NCBI GenBank assembly: GCA_043820045.1
Contig: JBDREF010000116.1
Location: 1-50,921, forward strand
Reading direction: 5' to 3'
Length of the DNA: 50,921 nt
Source of the DNA: JBDREF01 sp043820045
GTDB lineage: Bacteria; Planctomycetota; Phycisphaerae; Sedimentisphaerales; Anaerobacaceae
Part shown: one piece after another, positions 16,964 to 25,783 of the stretch
Position numbering within the stretch: position 1 is the stretch's first letter
Layout: every line of letters begins with the position of its first letter
Made by a program: the position numbers and the translations under genes
Notes under the pieces: generated by a model
Told to the model about the DNA's origin: nothing
What the model saw: the letters and a program-made list of their open reading frames with translations, nothing else
Database searches by the model: none

Positions 16964-17833
16964 ATGGCGTCTGACAAGCTGATTATCCACAAAAGACCCA
17001 ATTTTCGCAATCCTCGCTTATTGATGGGTTTCTCCGGCTGGATGGACGGGGGCGAGGTTTCGACTGGAACGGTGGAGTGCATCGCCGAGGAACTCAATGC
17101 CGAAGAGTTCGCCGAGATCGACCCGACGGGATTCTATATCTACAGTTTTCCCGGCTCGATGGAAGTGACCGCGCTGTTTCGCCCGCACACAAAGATAAGG
17201 AACGGCATAATCGAAGCCTATGAAATCCCTAAGAACATATTTCTTTGCAGCGAGCAAAACGACCTCATCCTCTTCACAGGCAAGGAGCCCAATCTGAACT
17301 GGGAGGAATTTTCCGAATGTATGTTCTCAGTGTGCGAGGAATTCGGCGTCAAGACCATATATTTTATAGGCAGCGTGGCGGGCCTCGTGCCGCACACGCG
17401 CGAGCCGCGGCTTTTCTGCTCCGTCTCACACGGACAGCTCAAAGATACTTTTCAGCACTACGGCGTAAAATTCGCCAACTACGAGGGCCCCGGCAGCATC
17501 GTCACATACATTACAGCCCAATGCGGCAAACGCGGCCTGAGCATGGTCAGTCTTGTCGCCACGATTCCAGCCTACGTGCAGGGCAATAATCCCAAGTGCA
17601 TAGAAGCGGTGACAAGACGTCTGGCCGGTATGTTGGAGCTGAGCATTGAGTTCGGCGACCTGACAACTATCAGCGACGCGTTTGAACGGAAGTTGGGTGA
17701 CATTGTGCAGGAGCAGCCGGAACTGGCGGGCAACATTCGCAAGCTGGAGGAAGATTACGACAACGAGATTTTCAACAGCGAGATGGGCGATCTGAAAAGA
17801 TGGCTGGAGCAACAGGGCATTAGAGTGGACTAA
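16964..17833 (+). CDS. PAC2 family protein
   Basis: A 289-residue protein of the PAC2 (proteasome assembly chaperone 2-like, DUF75) superfamily: GFSGWMDGGEVSTGTVECIA at the N-terminus, SFPGSMEVTALFRPH, TIYFIGSVAGLVPHTREPRL in the middle and LVATIPAYVQGNNPKCIEAV toward the end. Bacterial members are of unknown function. The start ATG at 16964 has AAGGAG with an 8-base spacer; the longer frame from 16913 has none. The C-terminal helical part (KLEEDYDNEIFNSEMGDLKR) is usual. It converges with the LamG gene. Confidence 0.87.
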   Translation: MASDKLIIHKRPNFRNPRLLMGFSGWMDGGEVSTGTVECIAEELNAEEFAEIDPTGFYIYSFPGSMEVTALFRPHTKIRNGIIEAYEIPKNIFLCSEQNDLILFTGKEPNLNWEEFSECMFSVCEEFGVKTIYFIGSVAGLVPHTREPRLFCSVSHGQLKDTFQHYGVKFANYEGPGSIVTYITAQCGKRGLSMVSLVATIPAYVQGNNPKCIEAVTRRLAGMLELSIEFGDLTTISDAFERKLGDIVQEQPELAGNIRKLEEDYDNEIFNSEMGDLKRWLEQQGIRVD

Positions 17834-17853
17834 GAGCCGAAGTCGAAAACAAG

Positions 17854-17888
17854 CGAGGCCTGTACCAACTCACCTGATACAGGCCTCG
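17854..17888. terminator. Bidirectional hairpin terminator
   Basis: Perfect 11-base stem CGAGGCCTGTA (17854-17864) with its complement at 17878-17888 and a 13-base loop, between the convergent PAC2 gene and LamG gene, so it can serve both. Flanks are A-rich rather than a clean T-run. Confidence 0.7.
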
Positions 17889-17931
17889 AATCAAAAACCA
17901 ACCCTGATTCTATTTCAATTCTCACGAACAC

Positions 17932-20900
17932 TCACTCGGCAACGACGTTCCTCGGCCGGTACAGATTGATGTCATCGATGAAAATCTTGCCCGAACCGCC
18001 AGGCGCTGTCATATCGCCCCTGGTTCCAAGACCAATCGCAACCCTGTCAACATCGGCCATGTTTACGCCCTGGTCTGCAAAGGCCTGTAGCGGGATAACC
18101 CACTCGGTCCAGATGTCTATCGTCGCCGCATTAGTATCGTCGTGATAGACAACCGCAGGTGCACCCGTGCTGTTGGACAGAGCCACATACAGCGGTTCGG
18201 CAGCGTTACTGGCTATGCCGACATCCTGGTGCTCCCATTGCTGAGCAACCGTCCCGGTAATCGTGACATTGGAGAACTTAGCCTCACACGCCTGGGCCGC
18301 ATTATGGCTGGTCAGCGCCAGGCCGACATAAACGTTCGACGTCATCGGAATGTTCGTCGGAATGGCGTTGCCCACCGGCTCCCACGTCGTGCCGTTGGCC
18401 GAGTGGTAGGCCGTGAAGTTGCCGCCTGCATCGCGTTCCAGCTTCACCCAGCGCGGCGCAGCGATGTCGGCCTGATTCGTATTGAAGCTGGTGGCATCCG
18501 TATCGGTGCGGCCCTGTGACGCTACCCCGTTGTCGGGCGTGACGCATGCAAAGGCATGCTTCGAGCCGGCATCCAGCGTCTCGCGAATCATAACGCCAGC
18601 CTTGGCCCAGCCGTCCGTGTTCTGCACGCTATCGACCCGTGCCACAATCGAGCCGGCGCTCGTGAGCATCTTGTAGGCAAAGTGGAACTGATCGGCAGTG
18701 CTCCCGATATCGGTGCCGGAGGCAGTCATCGTGTAGCTTCCGACCGGAGACTCTGTGAAACCGCCCGCCGATGCCGGATAACCTCTGAACCACAGCGACA
18801 ACTCCGCAACTCCTTCCTCAGTCCAGTCCCGCGGGTAAACGAGTGTCAGAGTTGTCTCGGACGTTTTGAAGTTGTTGTCGTACAGATACGGCATCGACTG
18901 GCGACCGCCGTGAATTATGGTCTGCTCGGCGTAAGGAGGAAGGTCATTGCCCACGAGGGCTCCGTTTGTCGTGGTTCCGAAACCGTCAATCCACGCTTCG
19001 AATATCCTATTGCTCGCCGGGTCAGGTGGGTCGATGTCATTGTACGACTCGAAATCATCGACAACAAGGAAATCGCCGGTAGTGAAGCTCCACACCTTAC
19101 CCGTCCACGGACTGTCGGCCTTGAGGTCGTTGACTTCATCGACTCGCCAATAGTAGGTCGTATGCCATGCAAGTTTGCCCGGATCGTAGCTCTCATCCCC
19201 AAGCGTCTTCGAACCCTTATATTGGGGCGAAGCCTTGGTGGCATCTGCCACCGCCTGCTCATCCGTGCCGAAATATACATCGTGCGAGGCGGCGTCAACC
19301 CCGGGACTCCACTTGAAAATCGGCACCATCGTCACGCCGACAGCCCCGTTAGATGGGCTCGGGCTGCCCGCCCTGACCGGCGGCGAGAACGCAGCAGCAG
19401 GAATAACAGCTTTGGGCTCGCTGGCACTCTCCCAGAGAAGGTGCGCCTCCGCATTCCCATCCTCGTTGTACCACTCCATCCGGACGCTGTATCGCTCTCC
19501 GGCAACGAGTTGGATCGGCTCGCTGCGGGTATCCACAACCCGGTTGACCCATGCCCACTTGTCAACGATCAACTGTTCGTCAATCCACAGCCTCGAGCCG
19601 TCGTCGGTGCGCGTATAGAACGTATAGGCCTCAGTAAAGGCGGCCTGCACCTCGCCTCGCCAGCGCACCGAGAAGCCATCGTCGTTTACCACGCCCGGTT
19701 CCGGCGAACCGCCGCCGTAGTCAAAATCAACGAGAGGATCAATCCGCGTTAGAACAGGCTGACCGCTCAGGTCCATGGTGTTGAAATACTCGCCCAGAAG
19801 ACCGCCACCCGGGACCGTCGTGGTGAAGCTCCAGACCTTGCCCCTCTGCGTGGTCTGGAAATTAGACCCATCGACGCGCCAGTAGTAGGTCTTGCCGAGT
19901 TCCAGCGGGCCGGGGTCATAGGTAGTTTCAGTTATAAAAGCCGCACCTTCGGCGTTGTTGACATCCTCGAAGTTGTCCCCGAAATAGACATAGTAAACGC
20001 CAGCCCCGACACCGGGGTCCCAGGTCAGATCGGTATCGGGTTCCACAAACATGGCCCCGTCGGAAGGCACCGGATTCCATGCCGTCTTAGGTCGAACGCT
20101 GAAGCTCCAGATATCGCCCTTCCACGGGCTGCCGGGCTCGGCATCGTTTACCTCATCGACCCGCCAGTAGTACCTGGCCCCCGGCGTCAGTCCTGCCGGA
20201 TACGGCTCGCCAAAACCGATAATGGCAAAAGACGCCGTACTTGGAATCGCCTCTACCCCGCCCTCGTTGACGTCGTCGAAGCTCTCGGAGATATAGACAT
20301 GGTGCGAGACGGCAAGATCGCCCGGCGTCCATGTCAAATTGTACCATGTCGTGTCAATGATAGCGCCGTTAACCGGGTCCGGCGCCAGCGATTGGGTTAC
20401 AATGCCCGGGTCGTCCATGATGGCGCGAATGTCATCAGTGCTCAGCGCTCGGTTGTAGATTCGCACGTCGTCCATGAGGCCGTCGTACGTTCTGCCGGTG
20501 TTGTTCAGGTCGTAGGCAATCCGGAACTCTCCACCGCTGGATGTCTTGATCGCGTTGGGGGTCCCTCCGGGCGTAATAGGATCCAATTGGCCGTCCACGT
20601 ATAGCTTGATCTCGCTCACATCGGGCGAGCCATCATCTTCAAGCACCGCTGCAACGTGGTGCCACTCGCCGTCCGCCAGGTCGCTCGTGCCATACGTGTT
20701 GCCCGATCCGCACTCGAGGCGAAGGGAAGCAGGGTTGTTGTGCGTGCGCATGACCCACTTTGTTCCGGACCCGCTCGGGCCCCAGGTCATGATACTCGCG
20801 TTAGTCTTGGTGACATTGATCCACGCGGCGCTTGTCCGGGCCTGTGAGCCTAATATGCCATCATAGCCCGGCACTGCCACGTGGTTGCCCCCTGTAAACT

Positions 20901-21114
20901 GCAGGGCGGTTCCCTGAATACCTGCCGCCCACGACGGGTCGTTCACGAGCACGCCGTGCAGATTGTTGCCCGACGAGTCGATAGCCCTTGTGCCTGAACC
21001 ATCGTTAAACCTCCACCAGCCCACAAGGTTTTGGTCAGCAGCTACGGCCGCATCCGCCACCATAGCAAGTGCCAGAAAAAGAGAAATCGAATAGAGCCAT
21101 CTTCTGTTGCGCAT
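17932..21114 (-). CDS. Exported LamG/PA14 multidomain protein
   Basis: A 1060-residue secreted protein with a Sec signal (MRNRRWLYSISLFLALAMVA). Domains in order: LamG/concanavalin-like (about 27-235, LVGWWRFNDGSGTRAIDSSG); two fibronectin-like repeats (about 245-430, each ending YYWRVDE/DG); PA14 (about 437-580, GLLGEYFNTMDLSGQPVLTR with DDGSRLWIDEQLIVDKW); a third repeat (to about 675); and a C-terminal beta-sandwich (680-1055) that starts VVDDFESYND and ends IFIDDINLYRP. The last domain is interrupted by about 170 residues (about 786-955) with a different beta-sandwich (GSYTMTASGTDIGSTADQFH to FSNVTITG). Likely glycan binding outside the cell; no catalytic residues are recognised. Confidence 0.9.
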   Translation of the reverse strand: MRNRRWLYSISLFLALAMVADAAVAADQNLVGWWRFNDGSGTRAIDSSGNNLHGVLVNDPSWAAGIQGTALQFTGGNHVAVPGYDGILGSQARTSAAWINVTKTNASIMTWGPSGSGTKWVMRTHNNPASLRLECGSGNTYGTSDLADGEWHHVAAVLEDDGSPDVSEIKLYVDGQLDPITPGGTPNAIKTSSGGEFRIAYDLNNTGRTYDGLMDDVRIYNRALSTDDIRAIMDDPGIVTQSLAPDPVNGAIIDTTWYNLTWTPGDLAVSHHVYISESFDDVNEGGVEAIPSTASFAIIGFGEPYPAGLTPGARYYWRVDEVNDAEPGSPWKGDIWSFSVRPKTAWNPVPSDGAMFVEPDTDLTWDPGVGAGVYYVYFGDNFEDVNNAEGAAFITETTYDPGPLELGKTYYWRVDGSNFQTTQRGKVWSFTTTVPGGGLLGEYFNTMDLSGQPVLTRIDPLVDFDYGGGSPEPGVVNDDGFSVRWRGEVQAAFTEAYTFYTRTDDGSRLWIDEQLIVDKWAWVNRVVDTRSEPIQLVAGERYSVRMEWYNEDGNAEAHLLWESASEPKAVIPAAAFSPPVRAGSPSPSNGAVGVTMVPIFKWSPGVDAASHDVYFGTDEQAVADATKASPQYKGSKTLGDESYDPGKLAWHTTYYWRVDEVNDLKADSPWTGKVWSFTTGDFLVVDDFESYNDIDPPDPASNRIFEAWIDGFGTTTNGALVGNDLPPYAEQTIIHGGRQSMPYLYDNNFKTSETTLTLVYPRDWTEEGVAELSLWFRGYPASAGGFTESPVGSYTMTASGTDIGSTADQFHFAYKMLTSAGSIVARVDSVQNTDGWAKAGVMIRETLDAGSKHAFACVTPDNGVASQGRTDTDATSFNTNQADIAAPRWVKLERDAGGNFTAYHSANGTTWEPVGNAIPTNIPMTSNVYVGLALTSHNAAQACEAKFSNVTITGTVAQQWEHQDVGIASNAAEPLYVALSNSTGAPAVVYHDDTNAATIDIWTEWVIPLQAFADQGVNMADVDRVAIGLGTRGDMTAPGGSGKIFIDDINLYRPRNVVAE

Positions 21115-21126
21115 AGCAATCCTCCT

Positions 21127-21186
21127 TCAAAAAAGCTGCAAATCTACATGAAGTGCCCTCCCCCGCATAGAATCGTGTCGTCGCAT
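21127..21186 (-). CDS. Possible leader ORF (19 codons) coupled to LamG gene
   Basis: Short ORF MRRHDSMRGRALHVDLQLF with GGAGGAG five bases before its ATG, lying between the predicted promoter and the LamG gene. Its TGA (21127-21129) overlaps the downstream Shine-Dalgarno AAGGAGG (21121-21127), so ribosomes finishing it would sit on the main ribosome-binding site. Whether it is translated is unknown. Confidence 0.35.
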   Translation of the reverse strand: MRRHDSMRGRALHVDLQLF

Positions 21187-21261
21187 GGCAACTCCTCCAT
21201 CCGGATATCGGCAAGACGCTCCCGGATGCAAAAACAAGGTCCACAGGCTACGCCAATCTTA

Positions 21262-21291
21262 CTTATACCACATCACTCGCCTTTGTGTCAA
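21262..21291 (-). promoter_or_regulatory. Sigma-70-like promoter of LamG gene
   Basis: TTGACA (21286-21291) and TATAAG (21262-21267) on the minus strand, 18 bases apart, preceded by TTTTTC. It shares the extended -35 TTCTTGA with three other exported-protein genes in the window. The leader is about 140 nt. Confidence 0.6.
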
Positions 21292-21414
21292 GAAAAATAG
21301 CGAGGAGGAGCCATCCCGCCATCCCGATTGGACATGGGGATTGCTACGGATTTGCTGCGCCGAGCAGAACCCTGTGAGACGCCCTGATGCCGCCGTTTTT
21401 TTGAACCGCAGCTT

Positions 21415-22236
21415 TCAATAGTCTTTGAAATTCTGCATCCACTCGGGCCAGTCACTCGATATCGCGCCGCCGGCGACCGTCCACGGGCCGCTTAGATTGT
21501 ACTTTCTGTGCCACTTAAGGGCCCAGAGTTCTTTTAGCCCGACTTTGCGGGCCGAGTAGTCCAGCAGCAAACAGCCGGCAAACCCATCGTGCCGGTTGAG
21601 GGAGAACCGGCCCATCTGTGCGTTGTCGTTCCACCGCTCGCCGTCATAGGAGGGCGGCGTGTCTGTGTGCAACGGCACGCCGTTATAGCGCTGCGCCTCC
21701 ATGAACAACGGTACGTAACCCGCGCCGGCCACAGTCGGTCCGCGCCAGAAGAAGTCGGGAGTCCCGCGCTCGGGATGGGGCTCATTGCCCGGCTGGGGAT
21801 CGACGACCCAGCCGTTGATTCCGTAGCTTCCCTTCATCGCCTTTTTCCAATGACCCTGGTTTATGTAGCCCCAGGCCATGGTCACACCGACGTTTGTTCC
21901 TTCGGCGCCAGAATTTATGCCGTATTCATCGACCCAGGGCTTCGTGGCGTTCGGACAGCAGGTAAACTCGTCATCCCATTTATAGTAGTCCCCAAGTGCG
22001 TAAACCCACCGATTGGCCTGAGGCGAGGCCGTGAAGCCCTTCATGAACCGGCCGTCGTAATCGTCGGCGTACAGCGCAAAAAACACGCCCCACTGCTTGA
22101 GCTTGCTAAGGCATGCAACGCTTCTGGCCTGCTTCTTCACCCGCTGCAGCGCCGGCATCAAGATCGCCATAAGCAGTGCAATAATAGCGATTACTACCAA
22201 TAGTTCTATTAAAGTGAATGCTCTTCGCTTGTGCAT
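21415..22236 (-). CDS. Prepilin-type N-terminal methylation protein
   Basis: A 273-residue type II secretion/pseudopilin-like protein. The N-terminus MHKRRAFTLIELLVVIAIIA has the prepilin peptidase cleavage site (RRA|FTLIE) and hydrophobic assembly helix. The rest is a planctomycete-type globular domain with ACLSKLKQWGVFFALYADDY and Trp-rich strands near the end. Such proteins are expanded in planctomycetes; the role in pili or secretion is not established. The start at 22236 has TGAGGAG about 8 bases upstream; an in-frame ATG at 22269 would spoil the leader peptide. Confidence 0.87.
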   Translation of the reverse strand: MHKRRAFTLIELLVVIAIIALLMAILMPALQRVKKQARSVACLSKLKQWGVFFALYADDYDGRFMKGFTASPQANRWVYALGDYYKWDDEFTCCPNATKPWVDEYGINSGAEGTNVGVTMAWGYINQGHWKKAMKGSYGINGWVVDPQPGNEPHPERGTPDFFWRGPTVAGAGYVPLFMEAQRYNGVPLHTDTPPSYDGERWNDNAQMGRFSLNRHDGFAGCLLLDYSARKVGLKELWALKWHRKYNLSGPWTVAGGAISSDWPEWMQNFKDY

Positions 22237-22272
22237 AGTCAGACTCCTCAAGTCGGTTTTCAGCAACATGTT

Positions 22273-22332
22273 TTATGCATACGATGCGCAAAAGCGGTGC
22301 TCTGTTCCGAAAAATTCAGCACCCTGTTGCAT
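22273..22332 (-). CDS. Possible leader ORF (19 codons) before prepilin-like gene
   Basis: Short ORF MQQGAEFFGTEHRFCASYA in the leader of the prepilin-like gene. AAGGAG lies 7 bases upstream of its ATG (a nearer in-frame ATG at 22338 adds two residues). It sits between the predicted promoter and the main start. No known family; may be chance. Confidence 0.28.
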   Translation of the reverse strand: MQQGAEFFGTEHRFCASYA

Positions 22333-22362
22333 CAACATGCTCCTTACCGTTACCAAAAGGAT

Positions 22363-22391
22363 ATTATACACCGAGATCGGACCGACTGCAA
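22363..22391 (-). promoter_or_regulatory. Promoter of prepilin-like gene
   Basis: On the minus strand TTGCAG (22386-22391) and a perfect TATAAT (22363-22368) are 17 bases apart. Predicted leader is about 120 nt. Confidence 0.6.
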
Positions 22392-22542
22392 CAGCAAAAT
22401 AGCCGAGAATCATGGCTTTTCTGGACGCCGGCCCCGCCATCCGGCACACCCGAAAGGGCCTGTCTCAGCATATAACCGGATGCGGGAACTGCCCGGAGTC
22501 GCCAGCGAGGGCGCGAAGGTGCCTGCCTGCGGATTACAGCGC

Positions 22543-22571
22543 TTGACATTTCGTGTATAGTCCTGTTTATT
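22543..22571 (+). promoter_or_regulatory. Candidate promoter of sulfatase at 22670
   Basis: A perfect TTGACA (22543-22548) is followed after 17 bases by TTTATT (22566-22571), a 4/6 match to the -10 consensus. It lies about 95 bases before the ATG. Confidence 0.4.
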
Positions 22572-22669
22572 GGTGCAAGCTGGCTTATCGCAAGTCCGCA
22601 GAAGACAAGGTGATAGAGTAAAATTGGGCAGATGCCGACCAGTGGGGAGCCTGAGAGCAGGGAGGTACT

Positions 22670-24196
22670 ATGAAGACAACTCGAATCGGACGCAGGGATT
22701 TTCTGAAAACAACCGGCCTGGCGACCGCTGGCCTGGTCATGGGCGGGTGCCAAACCTCGCATATGGGCTTCAGCGGCAAGACCCGTCCGAATGTCGTCGT
22801 TGTCTTTACCGACGACCAGCGATGGGACTGCGTCGGCATTATGCCTAAGCCGCTGCTGGGGATGAAGACGCCTAACCTTGACCGCATGGCAAGGGAAGGG
22901 GCCTTATTCGAGAATATGTTCGTGACGACTTCGCTGTGCTCGCCGAGCCGGGCCTCGTTCCTCTCTGGATTATACGCCCACTCGCACGGCGTGATTAACA
23001 ACTTCACGGATTATCCCGTGGATCTGGCCAGCTACCCGCGCCGGCTGCAGGAGACCGGCTATAACACCGCCTATATCGGCAAATGGCACATGGGCGAGCA
23101 GGATGACGAGAAGCGTCCCGGTTTCGATTACTGGATCACACACAAGGGCCAGGGCAAGTACTACGATACCACCTTCAACATCAACGGAACGCGTCAGCTC
23201 GTCAAAGGCTACTATACCACATGCGTGACGAAAATGGCCACTGACTGGCTGAAGGCCGGGCGTAAAGCCGGCAAACCGTTCCTGCTGATCCTGGGGCACA
23301 AGGCGCCACATGGTCCTTTCGTTCCCGAAGAAAAGTACGCGCACACCTACGACGATGTCCCCGTCCCCTATCCTGAAACCGGATTTCACCTGGAGACAAA
23401 GCCTAAATGGGTAACCGAACGGCTGGATACCTGGCACGGAATTTATGGGCCGCTATACGGTTTTCGCAAAGATTTTCCGGACAAGCGCCCCGAGGGTGTC
23501 GATATATTCGGAGAATTCGTGCGCAGTTACGCCGGCACGATCAACTCGGTTGACGACAGCGTGGGTGAGGTATACAAAACGCTCCAGGAAATCGGCGAAC
23601 TCGATAATACGCTGTTTGTCTTTACAAGCGACAACTCGTTTCTGCTCGGCGAGCACGGCATGATCGACAAACGGACCATGCACGAAGAGAGCATTCGCGT
23701 CCCGCTGATCGTCCGTTACCCGAAGCTGATCAAGCCCGGCACGGCCGTAAAAGAACAGGTCCTCAATATCGACCTCGCTCCTTCGATCGTCGATATCTGC
23801 CGAGCCCGTCCGCTCGAAAACATTCACGGCAAATCATGGAAACAACTGCTCAAAGGAAACGCAAAAAGCTGGCGCAAGTCATGGCTGTACGAGTACAACT
23901 ACGAGAAACAATTTCCCTACACACCGAACGTGCGAGGCGTCCGCACGGATACGTGGAAATACGTCCATTACCCGCACGGCGACGGCCGGCCAGACCGACA
24001 CATGGCCGAGCTGTACAATCTCAAGGAAGACTGGAACGAGACAATCAATCTGATAAACGACCCGAAATACGCCTCCGTCGTCGCGGAGCTGAAAGCGGAA
24101 CTGGCCCGGCTTATCCAAAAAACCGGCGCCATCCCCGACAAGATGCCGCTCGACGAGGGGGTGAAAATGGAACTGCCGGAAGAATCGATTCGATAA
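22670..24196 (+). CDS. Tat-exported sulfatase
   Basis: A 508-residue type I sulfatase that would hydrolyse sulfate esters, probably on polysaccharides. Tat signal RRDFLKTTGLATAGLVMGGC; the final GGC may also be a lipobox. Metal-binding Asp48-Asp49 sit in VVVVFTDDQRWD. The catalytic Cys90 lies in LCSPSRASFLSG (CxPxR), to be converted to formylglycine. Further sites are AYIGKWHMG and SDNSFLLGEHGM. The start has GGGAGG upstream. The Gfo/Idh/MocA gene follows after 66 bases, so the pair is probably one operon. No sulfatase-maturating enzyme gene lies in the window. Confidence 0.95.
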   Translation: MKTTRIGRRDFLKTTGLATAGLVMGGCQTSHMGFSGKTRPNVVVVFTDDQRWDCVGIMPKPLLGMKTPNLDRMAREGALFENMFVTTSLCSPSRASFLSGLYAHSHGVINNFTDYPVDLASYPRRLQETGYNTAYIGKWHMGEQDDEKRPGFDYWITHKGQGKYYDTTFNINGTRQLVKGYYTTCVTKMATDWLKAGRKAGKPFLLILGHKAPHGPFVPEEKYAHTYDDVPVPYPETGFHLETKPKWVTERLDTWHGIYGPLYGFRKDFPDKRPEGVDIFGEFVRSYAGTINSVDDSVGEVYKTLQEIGELDNTLFVFTSDNSFLLGEHGMIDKRTMHEESIRVPLIVRYPKLIKPGTAVKEQVLNIDLAPSIVDICRARPLENIHGKSWKQLLKGNAKSWRKSWLYEYNYEKQFPYTPNVRGVRTDTWKYVHYPHGDGRPDRHMAELYNLKEDWNETINLINDPKYASVVAELKAELARLIQKTGAIPDKMPLDEGVKMELPEESIR

Positions 24197-24262
24197 CAGA
24201 CCTGCGAATGAGTGGGTCAATGACAAAGCAGGCAACAGATATGCTATTTTGGAGGTTATGCA

Positions 24263-25615
24263 ATGAGCAAGGGCAGCAGAAGTACTTCAAGACGTGAGTT
24301 TCTGCGCGGGGCGGCGGGCACGGCCGCAGCGTTCACAATCGTACCGCGCTGCGTGCTGGGGCAGGGGATGACCCCGCCGAGTGAAAAACTGAACATCGCC
24401 GGCATCGGCGCCGGCGGCATGGGAGGCGGCGACATCACTTCCGTGGCCAACGCTGGCGGCAACATCGTAGCGCTCTGCGACGTCGACCTGCGGCGTGCCT
24501 CGACGATCCAGAAGTATCCCGAAGCCAGGGTTTATCGTGATTTCCGCAAGATGTTCGACGAAATGGAGAATAAAATCGACGCCGTCATCGTCGGCACACC
24601 CGACCATACCCACGCCGTGGCGGCCATGGCCGCCATCAAGCGGGGCAAGCACGTGTACTGTGAGAAGCCCCTGGCCCACTCGGTCGGCGAGGTCCGCGCC
24701 CTGATGAAAGCCGCTCAGGAGCACAAAGTGGTCACACAACTCGGCAACCAGGGCCACTCATTCGATACCATCCGCACGTTTTGCGAGTGGATATGGGACG
24801 GCGCCATCGGCAACGTCCACACGATCCACTGCGGCTGTGCGGCCGTCAACTCGGGCATCGACCAGTTGTCGCGTATGAGTGAGAAGGAAGATATCCCCCC
24901 CGAACTGGACTGGGACCTATGGCTCGGTCCGGCCCAAGAGCGGCCGTACCATTCCTTCTACCTGCCGGGGAGCTGGCGAGGCTGGGTCCCGTTCGGCAAC
25001 GGCACCATCGGCGACTGGACCTGCCACGTCGTTGACCCGGTCTTTTGGGCACTCGATCTGGGCGATCCGAAGACGGTTCATGCCCAGACTGACGACTACG
25101 ACCCGAAGACGCAGGGCGACGCCTTCCCCAAGGGCGACATCATCACCTTCGAGTTCCCAGCCAAGGGCAAACGCGGGCCTATCACCCTCGTCTGGCACAG
25201 CGGCACAAAGAAGATTCCGCAGGCGAAAGAGCTGGAGCCGGGTCGCAAGCCAGTCGATACGGGGGCCTACGTCTATGGCGACAAGGGCGTCATCATGTAC
25301 GGCTCGCACGGCGCCGGCGGCGTCAGGATCATCCCTGAAACGGCGATGAAGGCCTACACGCAGCCCGAAAAGACGATCCCCAGGGTCAAAGAGCATCACG
25401 ACGACTGGCTCCGCGCCATCCGCGAAGGCCGCAAGGCCGGATCCGACTTCTCCTATGGCGGACCGCTGACGGAAATCGCAATGCTCGGTGTTGTCGCCTT
25501 GAAGATGCCGGGCATGAAATTGGAATGGGACGGGCCGAACGCGCGTTTCGCCAACTGTGACGAGGCGAACAAGTTCATCAATCCGCCCCGCCGTCAGGGA
25601 TGGCCGCTGTCATAG
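24263..25615 (+). CDS. Tat-exported Gfo/Idh/MocA family oxidoreductase
   Basis: A 450-residue NAD(P)-dependent oxidoreductase. Tat signal SRREFLRGAAGTAAAFTIVP. The Rossmann GxGxxG lies at residues 47-52 (GIGAGG), and the family motif EKPLAHSV includes Glu134, Lys135 and Pro136. The second half holds the family alpha/beta domain (GNGTIGDWTCHVVDPVFWAL). Planctomycete members are numerous and exported; glycoside or sugar redox chemistry is likely, substrate unknown. The start ATG at 24263 has GGAGG upstream. It is followed by a terminator at 25676. Confidence 0.93.
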   Translation: MSKGSRSTSRREFLRGAAGTAAAFTIVPRCVLGQGMTPPSEKLNIAGIGAGGMGGGDITSVANAGGNIVALCDVDLRRASTIQKYPEARVYRDFRKMFDEMENKIDAVIVGTPDHTHAVAAMAAIKRGKHVYCEKPLAHSVGEVRALMKAAQEHKVVTQLGNQGHSFDTIRTFCEWIWDGAIGNVHTIHCGCAAVNSGIDQLSRMSEKEDIPPELDWDLWLGPAQERPYHSFYLPGSWRGWVPFGNGTIGDWTCHVVDPVFWALDLGDPKTVHAQTDDYDPKTQGDAFPKGDIITFEFPAKGKRGPITLVWHSGTKKIPQAKELEPGRKPVDTGAYVYGDKGVIMYGSHGAGGVRIIPETAMKAYTQPEKTIPRVKEHHDDWLRAIREGRKAGSDFSYGGPLTEIAMLGVVALKMPGMKLEWDGPNARFANCDEANKFINPPRRQGWPLS

Positions 25616-25675
25616 AGAAAGTGCATGGCTCGCTTCGACCCTTAGCATCGTCTCGGCGTTCTCGGCAGTAGAAGG

Positions 25676-25708
25676 GAGCCCCAGGCATACCGGGGAGAGG
25701 CTCTTTTG
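25676..25708 (+). terminator. Intrinsic terminator after Gfo/Idh/MocA gene
   Basis: Hairpin with outer stem GAGCC (25676-25680) and GGCTC (25699-25703), inner CC/GG pairs with a small bulge, followed by TTTTGTG. It closes the sulfatase and oxidoreductase operon. Confidence 0.65.
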
Positions 25709-25783
25709 TGCAAAACAAAGCCAATTGAAGCCAATTTTGGAACCTGTTAAACCGTACCAAAACAGCTCCAGGAGAAGAAAAGA

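Larger units (their letters stand above)
22237..22669. other. 433-base divergent intergenic region
   Basis: Holds the divergent promoters of the leftward prepilin-like gene and the rightward sulfatase, plus a short leader ORF on the minus strand. Nothing else identified. Confidence 0.5.
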
